Below are positions 1-6,049 of a stretch of 6,912 nt of DNA, in pieces. The DNA is from Actinomycetes bacterium. GTDB taxonomy: Bacteria; Actinomycetota; Thermoleophilia; Solirubrobacterales; Solirubrobacteraceae. Within the stretch, counting starts at the first letter, position 1. Every line of letters starts with the position of its first letter. Both the position numbers and the translations under genes were made by a program. A model generated the notes under the pieces. It did no database searches, had not been told where the DNA came from, and saw only the letters and a list, made by a program, of their open reading frames with translations. The stretch covers positions 1-6,912 of the forward strand of contig JAEXXR010000501.1 of assembly GCA_023405705.1 (NCBI GenBank), in the 5' to 3' direction.

Positions 1-1140
1 TGTTCGTGATCGTGCCGAGCAGGACCGTCGCGCGCAGCGCCGCACGACGCCGGTCGAGGGCAGGAAGCCGGCGGCCGGGTCCTCGGCGTAGAGGCGCGCC
101 TCGACGGCGTGGCCGGCCGGCTGCAGCTCGTGCTGGCGCAGCGTCAGCGGCTCGCCGGCGGCGACGCGCAGCTGCTGCTCGACGAGGTCTACGCCGTAGA
201 CCAGCTCGGTGACGGGATGCTCGACCTGGAGGCGCGTGTTCATCTCCAGGAAGAAGAAGTCGTCGGAGAGCACGCCGCCCTCCGCGCCCGGGACGATCAG
301 CTCGACCGTGCCGGCGCCGACGTAGCCGCACGCCTCCGCGAGGCGGACGGCGGCGGCGCCCATCTCCTCGCGCCAGTCGGGGTCGACGACCGGCGACGGC
401 GCCTCCTCGACGACCTTCTGGTGGCGGCGCTGCAGCGAGCACTCGCGCTCGCCGAGGTGGACGATCTTGCCGTGCCGGTCGGCGAGCACCTGAACCTCGA
501 TGTGGCGCGGCCGCTCGAGGTAGCGCTCGACCAGCACGCGCTCGTCGCCGAAGGCGGCGCGCGCCTCGCGCCGGGCCGCCGCGACGGCGCCCTCCAGCTC
601 CTCGGCGGCGCGCACGACGCGCATCCCCTTGCCGCCGCCGCCCGCGACCGCCTTCACGACGACAGGGAAGCCGTGCTCGGCGCAGAAGGCGGCGATCTGC
701 TACAGCGTCAGGTCGGCGCCCTCGATCCCGGGCACGACCGGCACGCCGGCCTCGCGCGCCAGCCGCTTCGCGCGCGCCTTGTCGCCCATCAGCTCGATCG
801 CGTCCGGCGACGGGCCGATCCACGTCAGGCCGGCGTCCTGCACCGCCTCGGCGAAGGCCGCGCTCTCGGCGAGGAAGCCGTAGCCCGGGTGGACCGAGCG
901 GGCGCCGCTCGCGCGCGCGGCCGCCAGCAGCGCGTCGATCGAGAGATACGACTCGCGTGCCGGCGCCGGGCCGATCCGCACGGCGGCGTCGGCGGCGCGC
1001 ACGTGCGGCGCGGAGGCGTCGGCGTCGCTGTAGACGGCGACGGCGCGCAGGCCGAGCCGCTGGACGGTGTCGCAGACGCGGACGGCGATCTCGCCGCGGT
1101 TGGCGACGAGGACGGGGGAGAGCGACTCCAGCTCAGGCAC
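1..1140 (-). pseudogene. Biotin carboxylase subunit of an acyl-CoA carboxylase (methylcrotonyl/propionyl type), disrupted, partial at left edge
   Basis: ATP-dependent carboxylation of biotin, the first half-reaction of acyl-CoA carboxylases; the neighbours suggest methylcrotonyl-CoA carboxylase. Start is GTG at 1140, overlapping the HMG-CoA lyase stop by 8 nt, with GAGG about 9 nt upstream. The N-terminus has VLVANRGEIAVRV (residues 10-22). Residue 146 is followed by an in-frame TAG (700-702), yet the same frame continues with clear homology: HGFPVVVKA, the ATP-grasp glycine loop AGGGGKGMR (about 622-650), [26 protein letters not shown] (about 214-246, with the catalytic Glu and Arg) and [18 protein letters not shown]. 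Directly after STG (near 49-54) family homology resumes in another frame as [16 protein letters not shown] (2-49). About 50 family residues are absent, including the GVRVD...YYDPM segment with the catalytic Arg (R338 in E. coli AccC). With a nonsense codon plus a frameshifting deletion, it cannot give an active enzyme as written. Sequencing or assembly error is the alternative. Confidence 0.85.
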
Positions 1141-2113
1141 GGGCGGGATCCTCGCCGACGGGGACGGCGCATGTCGCGCGAGCGCTCGCAGCCACGCCCG
1201 GCTCCCACGCGATCGTCCCCGCGCTCAGCAGGTGCGAGCCGAGCGGCCGGCCGAGCACCTCCTGCACGGCGCGCGAGGCGGCCAGCAGCGCGTCGAGGTC
1301 GACGCCGGTCTCGACCCCCATCTCGTGCAGCATCGAGACGAGGTCCTCGGAGGCGATGTTGCCGGTCGCGCCGGCAGGCACCGGGCAGCCGCCCAGCTCG
1401 CCGAAGCTCGACTCGAACGAGCGGCAGCCGGCCTGCAGCGCGCCGAGCACGTTCGCGAGGCCCTGGCCGCGCGTGTTGTGGAAGTGCGCGGTCAGCTCGA
1501 CCCGCTCGCCCAGCTCGGCGACGGCCTGCTCGAAGAAGGCGCGCACCTGCACAGGGTTGGCCATCCCGGTCGTGTCGCCGAAGCCGACCTCCTCGCAGCC
1601 GGCGTCGTGCAGCGCGGCGGCGATCTCCAGCACGCGCACCGGCTCGACGCGGCCCTCGTAGGGGCAGCCGAAGGCGGTCGAGATCGTCCCCTGGCAGCGC
1701 AGCCCGGCGGCGCGGGCGCGGTCGAGCACGCGTTCGATCCCCTGCAGCGACTCGACGATCGAGCGGTTCACGTTCCTGCGGTTGTGCGTCTCGGAGGCGG
1801 ACAGGAAGACGTTGACCTCGTCGAAGCGGTCGCGCACCTCCAGCGCCGCGTCGAGCCCCCGCTCGTTGGGGACGAGGACGGAGACGGAGACGTGGTCGGG
1901 GACGTCGATCGCGCCCAGCACCTCGACCGCGTCGGCGAGCTGCGGGATCACGTCGGCGCGGACGAAGCTCGTGACCTCCAGCCGCGTCAGGCCGGTCCGC
2001 GCGAGCCGGTCGACGAGCGCGACCTTGTCGGCGGTCGCGATCACCTCCGGCTCGTTCTGGAAGCCGTCCCGCGGGCCGACCTCGCGCAGGTGGACGCGCT
2101 CCGGGAGGTTCAT
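1133..2113 (-). CDS. mvaB: Hydroxymethylglutaryl-CoA lyase
   Basis: Cleaves 3-hydroxy-3-methylglutaryl-CoA to acetoacetate and acetyl-CoA, the last step of leucine breakdown; a cytosolic metal-dependent TIM-barrel enzyme. 326 residues, slightly longer than the usual 300 or so. Visible motifs: REVGPRDGFQNE (10-21) with Arg15 and metal ligand Asp16; SASETHNRRNVNRS (105-118); FGDTTGMANP (178-187); metal ligands His210 and His212 in HFHN; and the family signature GGCPVPAGATGN (241-252) with catalytic Cys243 and Asn252. I chose ATG 2113 rather than the upstream GTG at 2137 because homology begins at once and GGGAG lies 7 nt before it. It follows the acyl-CoA dehydrogenase by 69 bp and overlaps the carboxylase start, so the genes are probably co-transcribed and the last two translationally coupled. 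HFHNTRGQ differs from the HCHDTYGQ of animal enzymes; a related HMGL-like lyase with another acyl-CoA substrate is possible. Confidence 0.9.
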   Translation of the reverse strand: MNLPERVHLREVGPRDGFQNEPEVIATADKVALVDRLARTGLTRLEVTSFVRADVIPQLADAVEVLGAIDVPDHVSVSVLVPNERGLDAALEVRDRFDEVNVFLSASETHNRRNVNRSIVESLQGIERVLDRARAAGLRCQGTISTAFGCPYEGRVEPVRVLEIAAALHDAGCEEVGFGDTTGMANPVQVRAFFEQAVAELGERVELTAHFHNTRGQGLANVLGALQAGCRSFESSFGELGGCPVPAGATGNIASEDLVSMLHEMGVETGVDLDALLAASRAVQEVLGRPLGSHLLSAGTIAWEPGVAASARATCAVPVGEDPARA

Positions 2114-2182
2114 CGCCCCGCTCCCGTCGCGCGCCACCGCACGGCCCCCGTCCGCCCCGCTCCGTCCGTCCGCCGCACGCCG

Positions 2183-3331
2183 CTAGGCCCCCAGCGCGCG
2201 GGCGATCACCATCTGCTGCACCTCGTCGGTGCCCTCGCCGATCGTGAGGATCTTCGCGTCGCGGTAGAAGCGGCAGACGGGGTACTCCTCGATGTAGCCG
2301 TAGCCGCCGTGGATCTGCACCGCCTCCTCGCTGGCGCGGACCGCGAGCCGGCCGGTCTTCAGCTTCGCCTGCGCGGCGACGAGCGAGAAGTCGCGTCTGC
2401 GGTCCTTCAGGAAGGCGGCGTGGTAGGTCAGCAGCCGGGCCGCGGCGATCTCGGTCGCGACGTCGGCGAGCTTCGCCTGGATCGCCTGGTACTTGGAGAT
2501 CGGCTGCCCGAACGCCTTGCGCTCCTTCGCGTACTTGAGCGCCTCGTCGAGCGCGCCCTGGGCGAGGCCGACGCCCATCGCCGCGACGCCGATGCGGCCG
2601 ATGTCGAGCACGCGCAGGAACTGCTTGAAGCCCTCGCCGCGCGGGCCGACGAGGCTGTCCTGCGGGACGCGGCAGTCGGTGAAGGTCAGCGGCCGCGTGT
2701 CGGAGGCGTTCCAGCCCATCTTGCGGTAGGGCGTCCCCTGCTCGTAGCCGGGGGTGCCGTTGGGCACGAGCAGGTTGGAGATCTCCTTGCGGCCGCGGTC
2801 GTCGGTGCCGGTGACGGCGGTGATGACGACGCAGCCGGAGACGTCGGTGCCGGCGTTGGTGATGAACTGCTTGGCGCCGTTGACGACCCACTCGTCGCCG
2901 TCGAGGGTCGCGCGGGTCTGCACGTTGCCGGCGTCGGAGCCGGCCTCCGGCTCGGTCAGGCCGAAGGCGCCGAGCAGCTCGCCCGCGGTCAGCCTCGGCA
3001 GCCACTCCGCTCTCTGCTCGGGCGAGCCGAACAGGTAGATCGGCTGGGTGCCGAGCGACGTGTGGGCGCAGAGCGTGATCGCGACCGACGAGTCGATCCG
3101 CGCCAGCTCCTCGACGGCGATCGCGTACGCGAGCGTGTCGGCGCCGGCCCCGCCGACCTCCTCGGGGAAGGGGATGCCCATCAGGTTCAGCTCGCCGAGC
3201 CGTCTGACCAGCTCGTACGGGAACGCCTTCGTGCGGTCCAGCTCCTCCGCCACGGGGGCGATCTCCTGCTCGGCGAAGTCGCGGACCGTGCTGCGCAGCA
3301 GCCGGTGGTCGTCGGAGAGGTCGAAGTCCAT
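2183..3331 (-). CDS. Acyl-CoA dehydrogenase (short/branched-chain type)
   Basis: FAD flavoenzyme that makes the alpha,beta double bond in acyl-CoA and passes electrons to electron-transfer flavoprotein. 382 residues, the normal family length. N-terminal helical domain about 1-120; middle beta domain with signature AFGLTEPEAGSDA (122-134) and FITNAG (156-161); C-terminal helical domain with KERKAFGQPISKYQAIQ (269-285) and QIHGGYGYIEEYPVCRFYRD (339-358). The catalytic base is Glu366 in GEGTDE, the MCAD/SCAD position, while the site used by true isovaleryl-CoA dehydrogenases holds Gly245 (DIGR). So although the neighbours suggest leucine breakdown, the protein looks like a butyryl/isobutyryl or broad short-chain enzyme (AcdA/FadE25-like) rather than a classical isovaleryl-CoA dehydrogenase. 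ATG 3331 begins exactly at the family N-terminus. It has no Shine-Dalgarno but a -10-like element 7 nt upstream and a perfect palindrome behind that. First gene of the catabolic operon. Confidence 0.95.
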   Translation of the reverse strand: MDFDLSDDHRLLRSTVRDFAEQEIAPVAEELDRTKAFPYELVRRLGELNLMGIPFPEEVGGAGADTLAYAIAVEELARIDSSVAITLCAHTSLGTQPIYLFGSPEQRAEWLPRLTAGELLGAFGLTEPEAGSDAGNVQTRATLDGDEWVVNGAKQFITNAGTDVSGCVVITAVTGTDDRGRKEISNLLVPNGTPGYEQGTPYRKMGWNASDTRPLTFTDCRVPQDSLVGPRGEGFKQFLRVLDIGRIGVAAMGVGLAQGALDEALKYAKERKAFGQPISKYQAIQAKLADVATEIAAARLLTYHAAFLKDRRRDFSLVAAQAKLKTGRLAVRASEEAVQIHGGYGYIEEYPVCRFYRDAKILTIGEGTDEVQQMVIARALGA

Positions 3332-3380
3332 GCGCCGGACATTACCGAATGCCCATTCGGATTTCGAGCGGGCGTTCGGT
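3332..3380 (-). promoter_or_regulatory. Promoter and 16-bp palindromic operator of the acyl-CoA dehydrogenase operon
   Basis: The perfect palindrome CCGAATG-CC-CATTCGG lies at 3345-3360. On the minus strand it is followed directly by TAATGT (3339-3344), a plausible -10, ending 7 nt before the ATG, which implies a leaderless mRNA. The palindrome would then fill the -35/-10 spacer, the place for a repressor. A further half-site, TTCGGT read on the plus strand, lies at 3375-3380. The arms resemble the ACCGAA/TCGGTT repeat upstream of the nearby TetR gene, so that TetR is the likely ligand-responsive repressor. The palindrome is seen; the promoter and regulator assignments are inferred. Confidence 0.6.
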
Positions 3381-3390
3381 TTGCGCCGAT

Positions 3391-3410
3391 GGCCGCGTCG
3401 CTGCGCGGCC
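3391..3410 (-). terminator. GC-rich hairpin after the XRE regulator gene
   Basis: GGCCGCG (3391-3397), a 6-nt loop, then CGCGGCC (3404-3410), starting 14 nt past the stop of the MmyB-type regulator. There is no T tract, so it could at best be a weak or factor-dependent terminator separating that gene from the acyl-CoA dehydrogenase operon. Such GC palindromes occur by chance in this base composition. Confidence 0.3.
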
Positions 3411-3424
3411 GCGCCGCCTCGACC

Positions 3425-4255
3425 TCAGCCGCCCGCGAAGGCGCGCACCGCCTCCGCGGTCGCGGCGTCGCCGGGGAAGAACGACTCGATCGACAGCTCC
3501 GCGACGGTGATGTCGATCGCGGTGCCGAAGGTCGCGACGATGCTGATGAAGGTCAGCTCCCGCTCGCCGACGCGCAGTCGCAGCGGGACCGCGATCTGCC
3601 CGGCCAGCTCGTGGCCGGGCGCGGCGGCCGCGTGCGCCTCGGCGCCGTCCGGCAGCGGGTAGGCGGAGCACTCCTCCATCAGCGCGATCAGATCCGGGTC
3701 GGCGGTGACCGCGATCTGCCGCGCCAGCCGCTCCAGCAGGTGGCCGCGCCACTCGGCGAAGTTCGCGATCCGCGGCGCGAGGCCGCCGGGGTGGAGCGCG
3801 AGCCGCATCGCGTTCGCCGCCGGTCGCAGCAGCTGCGGGTCGACGCCGTCGGTCAGCAGCGAGACGGCGTGGTTGCCGGCGACGAGGTTCCAGCCGCGGT
3901 CGACGACGATCGCCGGATAGGGGTCGTGGCCGTCGAGCACGCGCTGGATCGCGTCGTGGACCGGCGCCATCTCGGGGTCGTCGAGGCCGCGCTCCTCGAA
4001 CGCGGGCGCGTAGCCGGCGGCGAGCAGCAGCCGGTTGCGCTCGCGCAGCGGCACGTCGAGCTGCTCGGCGAGCCGCAGCACCATCTCGGCGCTCGGCTTC
4101 GAGCGGCCGGTCTCGATGAAGCTCACGTGCCGCGCGGAGACGCCGGTCTCCAGCGCCAGGTCGAGCTGGCTGAGGCGCCGCCGCCGGCGCCAGTCGCGCA
4201 GCAGCGGCCCTGCGCCTCCGGTCCGCTGCCCGCCGGTGGTGTCGATCGTCGCCAT
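3425..4255 (-). CDS. XRE-family transcriptional regulator with MmyB-like ligand-binding domain
   Basis: DNA-binding regulator of 276 residues. The N-terminal HTH_XRE/HTH_31 domain (about 18-75) shows LLRDWRRRRRLSQLDLA, GVSARHVSFIETGRSKPS and a helix ending RERNRLLLAAGY, the typical MmyB start. The C-terminal PAS-like MmyB/MltR ligand-binding domain (about 85-276) has DPYPAIVVDRGWNLVAGN (111-128), an NFAEWRGHLLERL stretch and the closing motif ATFGTAIDITVAELSIESFFP (241-261, all but the last few residues conserved in type). Proteins of this family are thought to sense fatty-acid-like ligands and often sit beside a short-chain dehydrogenase gene; none is present here. I prefer ATG 4255 over GTG 4291 because the extra 12 residues look non-coding and the 4291 codon lies inside a palindrome. 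A -10-like TACGGT ends 7 nt before the ATG and there is no Shine-Dalgarno. It lies between the TetR gene and the catabolic operon, all on one strand. Confidence 0.9.
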   Translation of the reverse strand: MATIDTTGGQRTGGAGPLLRDWRRRRRLSQLDLALETGVSARHVSFIETGRSKPSAEMVLRLAEQLDVPLRERNRLLLAAGYAPAFEERGLDDPEMAPVHDAIQRVLDGHDPYPAIVVDRGWNLVAGNHAVSLLTDGVDPQLLRPAANAMRLALHPGGLAPRIANFAEWRGHLLERLARQIAVTADPDLIALMEECSAYPLPDGAEAHAAAAPGHELAGQIAVPLRLRVGERELTFISIVATFGTAIDITVAELSIESFFPGDAATAEAVRAFAGG

Positions 4256-4262
4256 GCCGCTG

Positions 4263-4307
4263 ACCGTACCGCCGGGCCGGCGGCGCGACACCTACCTGCG
4301 AGGTAGG
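4263..4307 (-). promoter_or_regulatory. Probable promoter and palindromic operator of the MmyB-type regulator
   Basis: The perfect inverted repeat CCTACCT-GCG-AGGTAGG lies at 4291-4307 in the 68-bp gap after the TetR gene. On the minus strand a weak -35-like GGTGTC (4287-4292) touches its edge, and after 18 nt comes TACGGT (4263-4268), 7 nt before the ATG. An operator overlapping the -35 fits autorepression by the XRE regulator. The repeat is seen; promoter elements and binding protein are inferred. As a hairpin it could instead act as the TetR gene's terminator, though no T tract follows. Confidence 0.55.
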
Positions 4308-4323
4308 CGCGGCGGCGCAGCGG

Positions 4324-4941
4324 TCAGCGTGCGGGCGCCTCGCCGAGCACCATGTCGCAGAAGCCGTCGGCGATCTGCTCGACGGTCAGCCGGCCGCGCG
4401 GGCGGTACCACTGCGGCAGGTGGTTGACCATGCCGAGCAGCGCGAAGGTCGTCAGGCGGCGGTCGGCGAACGGCCCGCCGTCGGCGTGCTCCTCCTCGAC
4501 GCGCTGGAGCGTGCGGTCGAGCAGCCGCTCGAACCGCTTGCGGCTGGCGGCGACCTGTCTCCACTGCGGCTCGCGCTCGATCACGTGCCGCTCCTGCAGG
4601 AAGACGACCATGTGGTCGCGGTGGGTCGCGACCTGCCGCACCCACGCGCCGACGAGCGCGCGCAACGCCGCCGCGGGGTCGAGCGCGTCGAGGTCGAGCG
4701 CGTCGACCTCGGCCAGCAGCGGCTCCATCAGCGTGTCGCAGATCGCGAGCAGCAGCTGCTCCTTGGACCCGATGTAGTGGTAGAGCCCGCCGGCGGTGAG
4801 GCCGGTCGCCTCGGTCAGGTCCTGCATCGTGGTCGCGTGGTACCCGCGCTGCGCGAACAGCGCGGCGGCGGCCTCGACGACGCCCTCGCGCTTGGCGTCG
4901 TAGCGTCTGCGCAACGCGGGACGTGTCGGAGGGACGGCCAT
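4324..4941 (-). CDS. TetR-family repressor, FadR/KstR2-like
   Basis: 205-residue ligand-responsive repressor. The N-terminal HTH spans about 15-62: EGVVEAAAALFAQRGYHATT (19-38), then the recognition helix region GLTAGGLYHYIGSKEQLL (47-64). The C-terminal domain contains HRDHMVVFLQERHVI (107-121) and LLGMVNHLPQWYRPRGRLTVEQIAD (168-192); the WYRP/G-L-EIAD pattern is typical of TetR proteins that sense acyl-CoA compounds, as FadR of Bacillus and KstR2 of mycobacteria do. The ATG at 4941 is preferred; upstream starts to 5037 add residues with no family similarity and run into the inverted repeat. No clear Shine-Dalgarno; a -10-like TATCGT (4953-4958) lies 11 nt upstream. Its position before an acyl-CoA operon, and shared ACCGAA half-sites, suggest it represses that operon and itself. 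The exact inducer cannot be read from sequence. Confidence 0.92.
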   Translation of the reverse strand: MAVPPTRPALRRRYDAKREGVVEAAAALFAQRGYHATTMQDLTEATGLTAGGLYHYIGSKEQLLLAICDTLMEPLLAEVDALDLDALDPAAALRALVGAWVRQVATHRDHMVVFLQERHVIEREPQWRQVAASRKRFERLLDRTLQRVEEEHADGGPFADRRLTTFALLGMVNHLPQWYRPRGRLTVEQIADGFCDMVLGEAPAR

Positions 4942-4975
4942 CGGAGCCGGCCACGATAGCGGCCCGCGTCCAGAA

Positions 4976-4995
4976 AACCGAACGACGCCTCGGTT
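4976..4995. promoter_or_regulatory. Inverted repeat, candidate TetR operator in the divergent intergenic region
   Basis: AACCGA (4976-4981) and TCGGTT (4990-4995) form perfect 6-bp arms around 8 nt, 35 bp upstream of the TetR start and just before its -10-like element. The ACCGAA half-site recurs at the acyl-CoA dehydrogenase promoter. Position and symmetry fit an autoregulatory operator that could also affect the small plus-strand gene. Two more inverted repeats follow: GCAGG-CTC-CCTGC (4998-5010) and GTGGCG-T-CGCCAC (5018-5030). Confidence 0.45.
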
Positions 4996-5038
4996 CCGCA
5001 GGCTCCCTGCCGTGCCGGTGGCGTCGCCACTTCGCACC

Positions 5039-5045
5039 AGGAGGA
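5039..5045 (+). promoter_or_regulatory. Strong Shine-Dalgarno AGGAGGA
   Basis: Perfect ribosome binding site 6 nt before ATG 5052. It fixes the start of the 68-residue protein and rules out the longer frame from 4923. It contrasts with the four neighbouring genes that lack a Shine-Dalgarno. Confidence 0.85.
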
Positions 5046-5051
5046 CCCGCG

Positions 5052-5258
5052 ATGCCGGCAGTGATCCAGACGACGGCCATCAACGCCGGCGACGGCGTGA
5101 AGCTGATGGTGACCGAGTCCTACGACGAGATCATGGAGCGCCTCCGCTCCCCCGTCGCGACCGCCGCCGGCCTCGTCGAGGTGACGCTCGAGCGCGGCGG
5201 CCAGCGCGTCGCCGTCAACCCCGCCCAGATCGTCTTCGTGCGCGAGCCGCTGGGGTAG
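5052..5258 (+). CDS. Small conserved-looking protein of unknown function (68 aa)
   Basis: I do not recognise a characterised family. The protein starts MPAVIQTTAINAGDGVKLMV, has an acidic helical middle (ESYDEIMERLRSP, 22-34), then two probable beta strands, GLVEVTLERGGQRVAVNPAQIVFVREP (40-66). The pattern of a strand, R/G-G turn, VNPAQIVFV and a short tail resembles the small FlbD-like beta proteins, and similar VTESYDE...VNPAQI proteins seem widespread in actinobacteria; that is memory-based and weak. It has no signal peptide, membrane segment or cysteines. The strong Shine-Dalgarno and GC-rich codon use make it a real gene. It is divergent from the TetR gene and 119 bp upstream of the abi gene on the same strand; an antitoxin role for the latter is possible but unsupported. 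Confidence 0.8.
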   Translation: MPAVIQTTAINAGDGVKLMVTESYDEIMERLRSPVATAAGLVEVTLERGGQRVAVNPAQIVFVREPLG

Positions 5259-5377
5259 CCGCGACGGCGTCTCTGCGCAGATGCGCGCGCGGTCCTTAAC
5301 GACATCGTCCCGACCGCGTAACTCTTGGAACAGAGCCATAGACGGGACCGGGACGTGTCCCCTTAGTTTACAGACCT
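5259..5377 (+). promoter_or_regulatory. Spacer with candidate abi promoter and inverted repeats
   Basis: A 119-bp spacer that becomes clearly richer in A/T after 5319. It holds CGCGGTC (5288-5294) and GACCGCG (5312-5318) around a 17-nt loop, and GGGAC-GT-GTCCC (5350-5361), just before a -10-like TAGTTT (5364-5369) that ends 8 nt before the abi ATG. No good -35 or Shine-Dalgarno is visible. It probably carries the abi promoter, with a repressor-like site on it; a terminator for the small gene is not clear. Confidence 0.4.
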
Positions 5378-6001
5378 ATGGACCCGCTTCAAGCCAGCAT
5401 CTGGCTGTCCGAGCCCCGATTCGGTGCGTTCCTGTCGTCCGTGGCGCACGACCACGAGCGGGCCGTCGCCCTGTACGAGTGGCACGCGGACATGAGCAGC
5501 GCGCTTTTCGCCGCGATCCGCGTGTTCGAAGTGCTCCTCCGCAATGCGATCGACCGGATCCTCGGAGCAGGTCAGCCGCAGGCTCCGCTTCACCAGACAT
5601 GGCTGTTCGACCTCGCGGTTCTGCAGCCGATCGCCGTCAAGCAGGTCGTCGTCGCGGTCGAACGGCTCGGGCGGCGCGAGCCGACGCGCAGCGGCGTGGT
5701 GGCGATGCTGCCGTTCGGCTTCTGGGCTTCGCTGTTCGGGCGCCGGTACGACCCGCTCTGGCAGACGGCCTTGCATCGCTCCTTCCCACATACGAACGGC
5801 ACGCGCGAGGAATGCGGCGCAGCGATGCGCGAGATACACGTCGTGCGCAACCGCATCGCGCACCACGATTCGCTGCTCGACCACGACGTCGGGCAGGTGT
5901 TCACGACGATGCAGAGCGTCGCTGCGTGGATCGATCCGGTGGCGGCGCGGTGGCTGCGGCGGGTGGCGCGGGTCGAGGAGGTCGCGGCGCGGCGGCCGTG
6001 A
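5378..6001 (+). CDS. Abi-family HEPN protein, putative abortive-infection RNase
   Basis: 207 residues resembling the Abi-like (Abi_2/AbiD-AbiF) proteins of actinobacteria. Markers: LYEWHADMSSALFAAIRVFE (32-51) and LLRNAIDR (53-60), the conserved helix with an RN pair; LPFGFWASLFGRRYDPLW (111-128); and EIHVVRNRIAHHD (152-164), holding the HEPN RX4H motif Arg157...His162. In HEPN RNases these two residues are catalytic; the family is linked to phage defence by cleaving RNA and stopping growth. There is no signal peptide or membrane segment. ATG 5378 is the natural start, without a Shine-Dalgarno. Codon use is less GC-biased than that of neighbours (ATA at residue 153, several CTT, GCT, GCA codons), which suggests acquisition. 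No partner antitoxin is evident, and it lies between a small gene and a two-component system. Family call is good; phage resistance is inferred. Confidence 0.85.
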   Translation: MDPLQASIWLSEPRFGAFLSSVAHDHERAVALYEWHADMSSALFAAIRVFEVLLRNAIDRILGAGQPQAPLHQTWLFDLAVLQPIAVKQVVVAVERLGRREPTRSGVVAMLPFGFWASLFGRRYDPLWQTALHRSFPHTNGTREECGAAMREIHVVRNRIAHHDSLLDHDVGQVFTTMQSVAAWIDPVAARWLRRVARVEEVAARRP

Positions 6002-6016
6002 GGAGCGCCGCGGCGC

Positions 6017-6049
6017 GTTCACCGTCCCTTCATCTTCGGCGCCTACGAT
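6017..6049 (+). promoter_or_regulatory. Tandem 11-bp repeats and promoter of the response regulator
   Basis: GTTCACCGTCC (6017-6027) and CTTCATCTTCG (6028-6038) form two abutting 11-nt units sharing TTCAYC. Their form recalls direct-repeat sites of OmpR/PhoP-type regulators, such as the PHO box units of Streptomyces. They are followed by -10-like TACGAT (6044-6049), which ends 9 nt before the ATG. Autoregulation by the adjacent response regulator is the likely meaning. The repeats are seen; their function is inferred. Confidence 0.5.

Noticed and set aside
109..1815. 568-aa plus-strand open frame
   Set aside because: Antisense to the carboxylase and HMG-CoA lyase genes, which show clear family motifs; its protein is a low-complexity A/R/G/D mix typical of GC-rich shadows.
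825..3005. 726-aa minus-strand frame
   Set aside because: Arg/Ala-rich out-of-frame reading of the dehydrogenase, lyase and carboxylase.
1067..4306. 1079-aa plus-strand open frame
   Set aside because: Covers four convincing minus-strand genes or parts of them and crosses their promoters; no recognisable domain; open only because stop codons are rare in this base composition.
4941..5037. Upstream N-terminal extension of the TetR protein
   Set aside because: The extra 32 residues have no family similarity and overlap the inverted repeat and the divergent promoter region.
6005..6016. GCGCCGCGGCGC palindrome just after the abi stop, as a terminator
   Set aside because: Almost no loop and no T tract; it could not form a useful hairpin of its own and is expected by chance at this GC content.
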